Below are positions 36,404 to 43,042 of a stretch of DNA of 64,000 nucleotides, piece by piece. Made by a program: the position numbers and the translations under genes. Source of the stretch: Paenibacillus sp. FSL R10-2782. Lineage in GTDB: Bacteria; Bacillota; Bacilli; Paenibacillales; Paenibacillaceae. Location of the stretch: positions 2,409,001 through 2,473,000 of the forward strand of contig NZ_CP151951.1 of the NCBI RefSeq assembly GCF_038592985.1, read 5' to 3'. The notes beneath the pieces were generated by a model, which saw only the letters and a program-made list of their open reading frames with translations, was not told where the DNA came from and did no database searches. Position 1 is the first letter of the stretch; each line of letters starts with the position of its first letter.

Positions 36404-37488
36404 TGCAGAGAACCTATAAATTTCGTCTATATCCAACCAAAGAGGAGCAAGGGTACATTCATTTCGCGCTGGAACGTTGCCGTCTCCTCTATAATCGTTT
36501 GCTCGCCGAACGAATCGCTGCTTACGAGCAAACGGGGCAGAGTCTTACCTATTACGAGCAAAAAGCAACGTTGCCAGAGAGAAAACGGTACATACCTGAA
36601 CTCAAAAACGTCCATTCCCAAGTCCTTCAAAATGTCGTTGAGCGGTTGGATAAGGCGTACCAAGCCTTTTTTCGCCGCGTCAAAAATGGCGAGAAAGCGG
36701 GCTTTCCGAGATTCAGGCCTGAAAGCCAGTACAACTCCTTTACCTACCCGCAGAGTGGGTTTTCCATAGAAGGAAAGCAACTTGTGCTTTCCAAGATCGG
36801 TGATGTACGCATCCGACTTCATCGGCAGCCGCAAGGAACGATCAAGACGTGTACCATCATGGTTAAGAATGGCAAATATTACGCCTGTTTTTCTTGTGAA
36901 GTCGAAAGCAAACACCTTCCAGCATCAGAAAAGCAGATTGGCATTGACCTTGGCGTGTCCCAACTTGCGGTAACATCAGATGGCGAGAGAATAGAGTCAC
37001 CGAAGTTTCTTCGTAAAAGCGAAGAAAAGCTGAAACGAAAGCAACGTGCGGTCTCGAAGAAAAAGCGTGGTTCAAACCGCCGGCGTAAAGCTGTACGCAA
37101 CCTAGCCAGACTCCATGAGAAAGTAGCAAATCAACGTAAGGATTACGCTCATAAAGAATCGCGAAAGTTGATCAATAAATATGGACTGATTGCCTTCGAG
37201 GACTTGAATATACAAGGGATGGTCAAGAACCATCATCTTGCCAAAAGCATTGCAGATAGCGGATGGAATCAACTTATTCAATTCGTGACGTACAAGGCTG
37301 AAAGCGCCGGTCGTCAGGTTGTGCAAGTGAATCCATCGGGCACATCGCAGCGATGCTCCAACTGCGGAGAAATCGTCAAAAAATCACTTGCTGTTCGTGT
37401 CCATCAATGTCCTTGCGGATACGTTGCAGATCGGGATGAAAATGCAGCTATTAATATATTGAAACTAGCCTTGCAGAACGTATCTTAA
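36403..37488 (+). CDS. tnpB: TnpB, RNA-guided RuvC-type nuclease of an IS605 element
   Basis: This 361-residue protein has an N-terminal helical domain and a RuvC fold with catalytic Asp182 (GIDLG), Glu266 (AFEDL) and Asp343/Asp345 (DRDEN). Between the last two lies a zinc finger (CSNCG ... CPCG). TnpB proteins are the ancestors of Cas12 and cut DNA under guidance of an omega RNA from the 3' end of the element. All catalytic residues are present, so it may be active. It overlaps the tnpA remnant by one base. Confidence 0.93.
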   Translation: MQRTYKFRLYPTKEEQGYIHFALERCRLLYNRLLAERIAAYEQTGQSLTYYEQKATLPERKRYIPELKNVHSQVLQNVVERLDKAYQAFFRRVKNGEKAGFPRFRPESQYNSFTYPQSGFSIEGKQLVLSKIGDVRIRLHRQPQGTIKTCTIMVKNGKYYACFSCEVESKHLPASEKQIGIDLGVSQLAVTSDGERIESPKFLRKSEEKLKRKQRAVSKKKRGSNRRRKAVRNLARLHEKVANQRKDYAHKESRKLINKYGLIAFEDLNIQGMVKNHHLAKSIADSGWNQLIQFVTYKAESAGRQVVQVNPSGTSQRCSNCGEIVKKSLAVRVHQCPCGYVADRDENAAINILKLALQNVS

Positions 37489-37533
37489 TCTAACGCAATC
37501 AGGCTAGGAACTAGCCTTCAAGGAGGGACGAGG
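37489..37533 (+). ncRNA. Likely 3' part of the TnpB guide (omega) RNA and element right end
   Basis: In IS605 elements the guide RNA overlaps the 3' end of tnpB and reaches the right end, and the bases after the boundary act as the guide. Here a GGCTAG-GAA-CTAGCC hairpin (37502-37516) and a GGAGGGACGAGG stretch follow tnpB. The boundary, and thus the guide, cannot be set without comparing other copies. The adjacent gene ends at 37534, so the guide would derive from its last codons. Confidence 0.4.
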
Positions 37534-38424
37534 TTACGAGTCCTGATGATTTGAGAAGCTCTCCAATTCTTTGGAGAGAGGTTCACATGAATATTCGTTT
37601 ACTTCGAATGTCAAAATTTTATTGAATATTACATAGTCTTTGCGGCTGTTGAAAGGGCCCTTGTTATTGGTATGTCTATCAATGGCGAAGAAAGAAGCAC
37701 CCCGTCCGGCATCTTTAGCGTCATACCACTGAATGAAAGAGGCAAGTTCCTTCTTGCTTATATCAAATTCTTTTTCAAGTCCGTTATCCATAGTCACAAC
37801 CAAAATTGCACGGTCACCACTCGGCTGTGAGGGTTCGGATGGTTCAGAGGGCTTTGACGGTTCAGAAGGTTCGGAAGGTTTAGTTGGTTCTGACGGTTCA
37901 GGAGTTGGCGCTACCTCGACAGGTTTAAAAGGAAGTAACGACCCATCCGTATCAATTGCATATATAAATAAATAGTTGGGTGTATTATTTACAAATTCAA
38001 CAGAGTGCTCTCCTTGAGGCAAGTTTAATTTTTCGTACATGATTTTACGAGCTGCTACGTCACTTCCAGTCAAAGAAAAGTTATCAACCTTAACGCCATC
38101 TATAACGACATCAATGCTGCTGGAACCAGACCACCAAGTGGTGGAAATTAATCTTAATTTAGTACCTTTAAAATTAAACTTTAAACTGGTTCCAGATTTT
38201 TGCCAGGGAGAAGTCCAGGTGATTGGGCCAGTATTATCACGAAACCAATTACCACCTAGATAGGTAATCTCGGCCGTATTCGCTTCATAACGAGACCATC
38301 CTTCTTCCGGTTTATTAAGGACATCCCCCGTAGCTGCGGCATATGTGCTGTGGCTAGTACTAAAAAAGAGGACCATCATCCAAACTACCGTGAATAAAGT
38401 TAGCTTTACAAATTTCATAATCAT
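37534..38424 (-). CDS. Secreted surface protein with a Pro/Ser/Glu linker
   Basis: This 296-residue exported protein has a signal peptide (hydrophobic core at about 9-24, cut near TYAAA). The N-terminal domain (about 30-165) is beta-rich with TSPWQKSG and STTWWSGSSSIDVVIDGV, and resembles a carbohydrate-binding module. A PSEPSEPSKPSEP-type linker leads to a C-terminal domain (DNGLEKEFDISKKELASFIQWYD...) that I recall at the end of many Paenibacillus surface proteins. Function is unknown; a carbohydrate-binding or wall-associated role is inferred. The last codons lie against the IS605 right end, so insertion of the element may have altered the gene's end. AAAGGAG precedes the start. Confidence 0.7.
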   Translation of the reverse strand: MIMKFVKLTLFTVVWMMVLFFSTSHSTYAAATGDVLNKPEEGWSRYEANTAEITYLGGNWFRDNTGPITWTSPWQKSGTSLKFNFKGTKLRLISTTWWSGSSSIDVVIDGVKVDNFSLTGSDVAARKIMYEKLNLPQGEHSVEFVNNTPNYLFIYAIDTDGSLLPFKPVEVAPTPEPSEPTKPSEPSEPSKPSEPSEPSQPSGDRAILVVTMDNGLEKEFDISKKELASFIQWYDAKDAGRGASFFAIDRHTNNKGPFNSRKDYVIFNKILTFEVNEYSCEPLSKELESFSNHQDS

Positions 38425-38486
38425 TACACTCCTTTAAATTTTATTTTCTTACCAAGACTACAAAAAATGAAAAGTATTGTCTAAAC

Positions 38487-38575
38487 ATTAATGCCTATAT
38501 TTATAAATAAATGTTTATAAAACCCATATATATTGGAGTTTGGAATATTCTACGTTCCAGGATATAGGCATTAAT
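38487..38575. repeat. 89-base inverted-repeat unit with 14-base perfect arms
   Basis: ATTAATGCCTATAT (38487-38500) and ATATAGGCATTAAT (38562-38575) are exact inverted copies. Between them is the self-complementary TTTATAAATAAATGTTTATAAA. There is no ORF and no obvious target duplication. It could be a MITE-like unit, a regulatory structure or a remnant. Confidence 0.6.
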
Positions 38576-38647
38576 ACTATGATGATCTATTACATGTGGG
38601 CTAGAATTACGATTGGGAAGAGGTCCATTTTATGATGTCAAAGTGTG

Positions 38648-38694
38648 TTAAATAATCCCCTGAGAGCATCACATTCTCTCAGGGGATTATTTAA
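38648..38694. other. Perfect 19-base stem-loop in a divergent intergenic region
   Basis: TTAAATAATCCCCTGAGAG (38648-38666) is repeated exactly inverted at 38676-38694 with a nine-base loop. It looks like a bidirectional terminator (A-rich and T-rich ends), yet no intact gene is transcribed into it from either side. It may be left from a lost gene. Confidence 0.7.
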
Positions 38695-38696
38695 CA

Positions 38697-38726
38697 TTGA
38701 TAATCAAACGCATGTTCGCATATAAT
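38697..38726 (+). promoter_or_regulatory. Promoter with LexA (SOS) box
   Basis: TTGATA (38697-38702) and TATAAT (38721-38726) are 18 bases apart. In the spacer, CAAACGCATGTTCG (38705-38718) matches the Bacillus LexA/DinR box CGAACNNNNGTTCG in nine of ten defined positions. LexA bound there would cover the promoter, so the two genes downstream are likely DNA-damage induced. Confidence 0.68.
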
Positions 38727-38759
38727 ACAAACAAACGTTCTGATAAGGAGTGAAGGAGC

Positions 38760-38954
38760 ATGCTGGAAAAATACGTGGGACAGATCGTGGAAATCGTGTA
38801 TATGGACCGGAAGGGCAAGCTGTCTCAGCGGCGCATTGAGGTGCATCGTGTGCGGAATGGTTTGATACGGGCCACTTGTTTACAGACAGGCCAGCCACGC
38901 GTTTTTCGATTAGATCAGGTACTGGCATGGCATCCGGTAACCAGAACAGCATAG
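38760..38954 (+). CDS. Small SOS-associated protein, WYL-like
   Basis: The 64-residue product has a beta-rich pattern: IVEIVYMDRKGKLSQRRIEV, then GLIRATCLQTGQPRVFRLDQV. This resembles a minimal WYL-type or YolD-partner ligand-binding domain; the call is by eye. No membrane segment or signal peptide. GGAG lies close before the ATG, a few bases after TGATAAGGAG. It is the first gene after the LexA-box promoter, and the YolD-like gene starts 12 bases after its stop. Confidence 0.65.
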   Translation: MLEKYVGQIVEIVYMDRKGKLSQRRIEVHRVRNGLIRATCLQTGQPRVFRLDQVLAWHPVTRTA

Positions 38955-38966
38955 GAGGCGTTTACA

Positions 38967-39302
38967 ATGGGGAAAAAGCTTGAAGGGAACGGCATATGGG
39001 AAAGCTCGCGCATGATCTTGCCTGAGCATCGGGATGCATATTTGCGACTGATGAAGGAGCAGGGGAGACGCGGCAAGCCGACACTGGACGATCAGGAAAT
39101 GCAGCAGATTGAGCAGGCGATCATCGTTTCCTATAACGAGCGGAAGCCCATTACGCTGCGGGTATTCAATCCATTTGATGATGAGGAGCTGTGCGGGTTT
39201 GTGACGGTGATTAACACGAGTCGGCGGGAAGTGAAGCTGTCCCGTGGGGAAGAGGATTTTAGCTGGATTAAGCTGGAGGAAATTATAGAGGCAGATATAT
39301 AA
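38967..39302 (+). CDS. YolD-like protein
   Basis: This 111-residue protein has the YolD family layout: an N-terminal GNGIWESSRMILPEHRDAYL motif and a basic middle, then IVSYNERKPITLRV and a WIKLEEIIEADI end. YolD-like genes normally precede or accompany a Y-family DNA polymerase (UvrX/YqjW) and are damage-induced. Here no polymerase gene follows; the pair stops at a terminator and a cupin gene. It may act with a polymerase encoded elsewhere. GGAGG nine bases before the ATG supports the start. Confidence 0.82.
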   Translation: MGKKLEGNGIWESSRMILPEHRDAYLRLMKEQGRRGKPTLDDQEMQQIEQAIIVSYNERKPITLRVFNPFDDEELCGFVTVINTSRREVKLSRGEEDFSWIKLEEIIEADI

Positions 39303-39307
39303 AAAAT

Positions 39308-39330
39308 AGTCCGGTAAGTCGGGCTTTTTT
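39308..39330 (+). terminator. Terminator of the YolD-like operon
   Basis: AGTCCG and CGGGCT form a short stem around GTAAGT, followed by six T, seven bases after the stop. Confidence 0.75.
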
Positions 39331-39418
39331 ACGTTCGTTCTGTTGGATGAAAATAAGATTGTAGCCGTAGGAATATAGGCATAAAATGAATCAGTAATGG
39401 TAAAAGGAGGGGTTCAGC

Positions 39419-39763
39419 TTGAAAATAAGTAAAAACAATGCCGAACATTACATATGGGGAGACCAATGTGATGGTTGGCGTTTGGTGAAAAATAAGGATT
39501 TGAGTATTATTCATGAGCGTATGCCCGGGAACACACACGAGGTCAGACATTATCACCATCATGCACGCCAATTCTTCTTCATTTTATCAGGTACAGCCAT
39601 ACTTGAAGTGGATGGTGAACGAATCCAATTAGGATCTCAGGAAGGCTGTGAGGTTCCTCCTTTGGTTCCTCATCAAATGTTTAACGAAATGAATGAGGAT
39701 GTTGAATTTTTGGTGATCTCTCAGCCTGCGAGCAGAGGTGATCGGGTCCTGACTGAAAAATAA
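39419..39763 (+). CDS. Cupin-domain protein
   Basis: This 114-residue single-domain cupin has the metal-binding motif HYHHHARQFFFILSGTAILE (first three His and Glu-type ligands) and the second cupin motif PPLVPHQMFNE. Such proteins bind a metal and act as small enzymes or sugar-binding sensors; nothing here picks one. The TTG start at 39419 is used with AAAGGAGGGG nine bases upstream. The gene stands alone. Confidence 0.85.
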   Translation: MKISKNNAEHYIWGDQCDGWRLVKNKDLSIIHERMPGNTHEVRHYHHHARQFFFILSGTAILEVDGERIQLGSQEGCEVPPLVPHQMFNEMNEDVEFLVISQPASRGDRVLTEK

Positions 39764-40104
39764 TATTTCGGCAGCCCATCATTTTCCGATCTCGCAACCG
39801 GAGCGAACAGCGAACTGGCTAAAGCAGCACATATAAATCATGTCTGACTGGTCTTTTCATTAAAAATATCCTTTGAATCTACTGGAAGAGCTTGTACATG
39901 ATGAAGATAGTTCGTAACAGTAGCAAAAATCTCATATGAAAAGCCGCACTCCTGATTCTGTCAGGAAGAAATGCCAAAGAACCACAGTGAAAATGGTCGA
40001 AATGACGATTTTTGTTGTGGTTTTTTATTCTATTTTAGGAATTAAAAGCAGGTTTTGTCCAAATTCCAGTCTGAAATGTCCATGGAATGAGGATATTTAT
40101 TCCA
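39764..40104. other. Intergenic region before the siderophore locus
   Basis: No convincing gene. On the - strand a 37-codon open stretch near 39850-39965 (ECGFSYEIFATVTNYL...) has protein-like composition and might be a decayed gene end. A terminator-like structure is at 39980-40027. Confidence 0.35.
39980..40027 (+). terminator. Terminator-like hairpin upstream of the siderophore locus
   Basis: AACCACA pairs with TGTGGTT at the base of a long loop and is followed by six T. It shields the siderophore promoter from upstream reading. Confidence 0.55.
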
Positions 40105-40141
40105 TATAATAAGGAGGTGAATTAATTGAAAATGATTATCA
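40105..40141 (+). promoter_or_regulatory. Fur-controlled promoter of the siderophore biosynthesis operon
   Basis: TATAAT at 40105-40110 is the likely -10 (weak -35). TGAAAATGATTATCA at 40127-40141 matches the Fur 7-1-7 pattern TGATAATNATTATCA except for one base. The box lies just after the expected transcript start, so Fur would block initiation or escape when iron is plentiful. Confidence 0.75.
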
Positions 40142-40161
40142 ATATCAAAGGAGTGGTCGAG

Positions 40162-41535
40162 TTGCCAAAAGCTACTACTGCTATCTCGCAAAATACTCGT
40201 TATCTGGAGAGTCAGGCTGCACGGGAATCCAATGCCAGATCCTACCCCCGCCGTATTCCCATTGCCATCGCCGAAGCAGAGGGCATTCATGTCAAGGATA
40301 TGGATGGAAAAATGTATTACGATTGCTTGGCCGGGGCCGGAACTTTAGCACTCGGTCATAATCATCCGGTGGTCATTGAGGCGATCAGGGAGCTGCTGCA
40401 TCACAAGCGTCCTCTGCATACGCTGGATTTGACTACTCCGGTGAAGGAGCAATTTGTAGAAGAGCTGTTCGCCAGTCTGCCTCCTGAATTTGCCCGTCAG
40501 GCAAAAATTCAATTTTGTGGCCCGACCGGGGGAGATGCGGTGGAAGCCGCGATCAAGCTGGTCAAAACGGCTACGGGCCGCCGAAGCATTTTTTCCTTTC
40601 AGGGAGGTTATCATGGCTCGACCCACGCTACGATGAGTCTCAGTGGTACTTTGGGGCAAAAAGAGCGGGTACAGGGCTTGATACCGGATGTTCATTTTAT
40701 GCCCTATCCCTATGCGTATCGTTGCCCGTTTGGAGCAGGTGGAGACCAGACGCAGGCGCTTAGCAGTCGTTATATTGAAAATCTGCTGGATGATCCCGAG
40801 AGCGGGATTGCTACGCCTTGCGCTTTTATTCTGGAGGTGGTTCAGGGGGAAGGAGGCTCTATCCCTGCGCCTGTGGAGTGGCTTCGGGAAATTCGCCGTA
40901 TCACCAGGGAACGGAATATCCCGCTAATCATTGATGAAGTGCAAACCGGGCTTGGACGAACGGGGAAGCTGTTTGCTTTTGAACATGCTGACATTATTCC
41001 CGATGTGCTGGTCTTGTCCAAAGCGATCGGCGGCAGTCTGCCGCTGTCGGTTGTGATTTATAACGAAGCGCTGGATGTATGGAATCCGGGTGCACATATT
41101 GGTACTTTTCGTGGCAATCAGATGGCCATGGCTGCCGGGCTGGCCACGCTGAAATATATCAAGGAGCACGGTATACCCGATCATGCCGCGGCCAGAGGCC
41201 AACAATTAATGGGGCATCTGAATTCCTTGAAGCAGCAAACAGGCTGCATCGGAGATGTACGCGGCCGGGGGCTTATGATCGGGGTGGAAATTGTGGATGA
41301 CCGACAGCCTGTAGATCAGCTAGGACATCATCCGGCTCATAAGCAGCTAGCCTCTCGAATACAGCAGGAATGCCTGAAACGTGGACTCATTTTGGAGGTG
41401 GGGGGAAGGCATTCGGCCGTGATGCGCTTTTTACCGCCGCTGATTGTGACAGAGCGCCAAATTGACGACATTTTCCTCATCTTTAGTGAAGCGGTGCATG
41501 TGGCCTATGTCGGGTTGCAGCACGGTCATGGTTAA
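40162..41535 (+). CDS. Diaminobutyrate-2-oxoglutarate aminotransferase (AcsF/RhbA-like)
   Basis: This 457-residue class III PLP aminotransferase makes L-2,4-diaminobutyrate from aspartate semialdehyde. The N-terminal RESNARSYPRRIPIAIAEA and CLAGAGTLALGHNHPVV are hallmarks of diaminobutyrate aminotransferases of siderophore clusters such as RhbA and AcsF. The PLP lysine is Lys287 in LSKAIGGSLPLS. I start it at TTG 40162 because AAAGGAG is eight bases upstream. TTG 40126 and ATG 40132 have the AAGGAGGTGA site but would put the Fur box inside the coding region; they cannot be excluded. It heads the biosynthetic operon; the MFS gene follows after 12 bases. Confidence 0.88.
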   Translation: MPKATTAISQNTRYLESQAARESNARSYPRRIPIAIAEAEGIHVKDMDGKMYYDCLAGAGTLALGHNHPVVIEAIRELLHHKRPLHTLDLTTPVKEQFVEELFASLPPEFARQAKIQFCGPTGGDAVEAAIKLVKTATGRRSIFSFQGGYHGSTHATMSLSGTLGQKERVQGLIPDVHFMPYPYAYRCPFGAGGDQTQALSSRYIENLLDDPESGIATPCAFILEVVQGEGGSIPAPVEWLREIRRITRERNIPLIIDEVQTGLGRTGKLFAFEHADIIPDVLVLSKAIGGSLPLSVVIYNEALDVWNPGAHIGTFRGNQMAMAAGLATLKYIKEHGIPDHAAARGQQLMGHLNSLKQQTGCIGDVRGRGLMIGVEIVDDRQPVDQLGHHPAHKQLASRIQQECLKRGLILEVGGRHSAVMRFLPPLIVTERQIDDIFLIFSEAVHVAYVGLQHGHG

Positions 41536-41547
41536 GCAGGCCGAGTG

Positions 41548-43017
41548 ATGAACATACGTGCTGTGCCTGAGCGGTGGAAGGTCGTCATCACGGTGATGCT
41601 CGGCACCTTTACGGTTTTGCTGAATAACAGTTCGCTCAACCCGGCGATTCCATCCTTCATTAAAGTATTTCATACGAACGCTGCTACGGCGAGCTGGCTC
41701 ATCACTATTTTTCTAATCACGATGGGGATGACGATGCCTTTAACGGGATATCTGGCAGATCGCTTTGGCAAAAAGAAAGTATACCTGAGCGGACTTGCGC
41801 TCTTTGTTACAGGTTCCTTGCTCGGCTCGTTATCGTGGGGGCTTACCGCCGTCATCCTCTGTCGGGGACTGCAAGGGATGGCAGGCGGGCTGATGATTCC
41901 GTTATCGCTGGCGCTGATTTTTGAAGCCTTTCCCAAGGAAGAACGCGGCAAGGTGACGGGAATCTGGGGGATTGCGATTATGGCAGCTCCAATGCTCGGG
42001 CCTACGGTGGGAGGAATCGTGCTATCTCTAAGTAGCTGGCAGGTGCTTTTCCTCATAAATGTGCCGACCGGACTGCTGGGCTTGCTGCTGGGGATACGTT
42101 ATTTAACAGCCGCACCTAGCAATCCGTCGCGTACCTTTGACAGCAGCGGATTTATAACGGTTACGTTGGGTGTGGGGTTCATTCTGTTTGCGCTGGGCAG
42201 GACAACGACAGCTGCGGATCTGATTGCCCCGCTGCCTATTCTGCTGTTCCTTGCAGGAGCGGTTTTGCTGGTTCTGTTTGTGCGAATGGAGCTGGTGAAG
42301 AAACAGCCGCTGCTGAATGTACACATTTTCAAAATACCGACCTACAGCTTGAGCGTCATCGTGGCGAGTGTACAGGCGATTGCGATGTTCGGCAGCATTT
42401 TTCTGGTTCCGATGCTGGTTCAACATGTGTATGGCTATGACGCCATGATGACAGGACTTGTATTTTTGCCTTCCGCTATATGTACAGGGTGGTTCGTCAC
42501 GATAGCGGGCAAGCAATTAGATCGCAAGGGGCCAAAAGGAATGATCAGCACGGGGCTTATCATCACCTGTGCCGCTACGGCGATGCTCGGCATGCTCCAG
42601 ATGAATTCGCCGCTGTGGATGATTTTCGTTCTCATGATGCTGAGGGGGATTGGGCTGGGTCTGTCGAATATGCCTGCCACAACGGCCGGGCTGAATGCGA
42701 TTCCCGACGAGCTGGTAGCCCAAGGCTCAGCAATGAATAATGTGATGCGAAGACTGACCTCTTCGCTTGGAATGGTTGTGATTTCGGTTTATTTTGAAGT
42801 TCGCAAGGCTCAGCTACTGGTGGGGGGCTATTCGCTGGAAACGGGAACGCTGCAAGCGATCAGGGAGGGCTTTATCGGGTTGAGTATATTGATTTTACTC
42901 ACGATTCCCGCTGCTTTTTTCCTGAAGACCCCTGATTTCCTTCGCAACAAAGGAGCGCGGCGTACATCCAGAGATACCCAGGAAGCGAAAGCATCTGCGG
43001 CTGCACCTAAGGTTTGA
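41548..43017 (+). CDS. MFS exporter (DHA2-type), predicted siderophore export
   Basis: This 489-residue protein has about 14 helices. Motif A, GYLADRFGKKKVY, follows helix 2, and the family resemblance is to EmrB/QacA exporters. In staphyloferrin B (SbnD) and achromobactin (YhcA) clusters an MFS protein is the exporter, and this gene sits in the corresponding place between the aminotransferase and the first synthetase. ATG 41548 directly follows an in-frame GTG. Substrate is inferred from context. Confidence 0.8.
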   Translation: MNIRAVPERWKVVITVMLGTFTVLLNNSSLNPAIPSFIKVFHTNAATASWLITIFLITMGMTMPLTGYLADRFGKKKVYLSGLALFVTGSLLGSLSWGLTAVILCRGLQGMAGGLMIPLSLALIFEAFPKEERGKVTGIWGIAIMAAPMLGPTVGGIVLSLSSWQVLFLINVPTGLLGLLLGIRYLTAAPSNPSRTFDSSGFITVTLGVGFILFALGRTTTAADLIAPLPILLFLAGAVLLVLFVRMELVKKQPLLNVHIFKIPTYSLSVIVASVQAIAMFGSIFLVPMLVQHVYGYDAMMTGLVFLPSAICTGWFVTIAGKQLDRKGPKGMISTGLIITCAATAMLGMLQMNSPLWMIFVLMMLRGIGLGLSNMPATTAGLNAIPDELVAQGSAMNNVMRRLTSSLGMVVISVYFEVRKAQLLVGGYSLETGTLQAIREGFIGLSILILLTIPAAFFLKTPDFLRNKGARRTSRDTQEAKASAAAPKV

Positions 43018-43042
43018 ACAGGAAGGGAGAGAAAGAGTATAC

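Larger units (their letters stand above)
36242..37533 (+). mobile_element. IS605-family (IS200/IS605) element, tnpA-deleted, tnpB intact
   Basis: The unit joins a short remnant of the Y1 transposase TnpA, an intact TnpB and a right-end hairpin. The limits are approximate. The left hairpin GGCAAGCC/GGCTTGCC (36242-36271) and the right hairpin GGCTAG/CTAGCC (37502-37516) may be end structures. Such elements insert without target duplications, so no direct repeats were expected or seen. Without TnpA it should be unable to move by itself. Confidence 0.7.

Noticed and set aside
37855..37920. Short repeats (TTCAGA/TTCGGA) in the secreted protein gene as a CRISPR-like array
   Set aside because: They encode the Pro-Ser-Glu linker in frame and have no spacers.
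39850..39965. 37-codon - strand stretch with protein-like sequence
   Set aside because: No start, no site, no recognised family; at most a decayed gene end.
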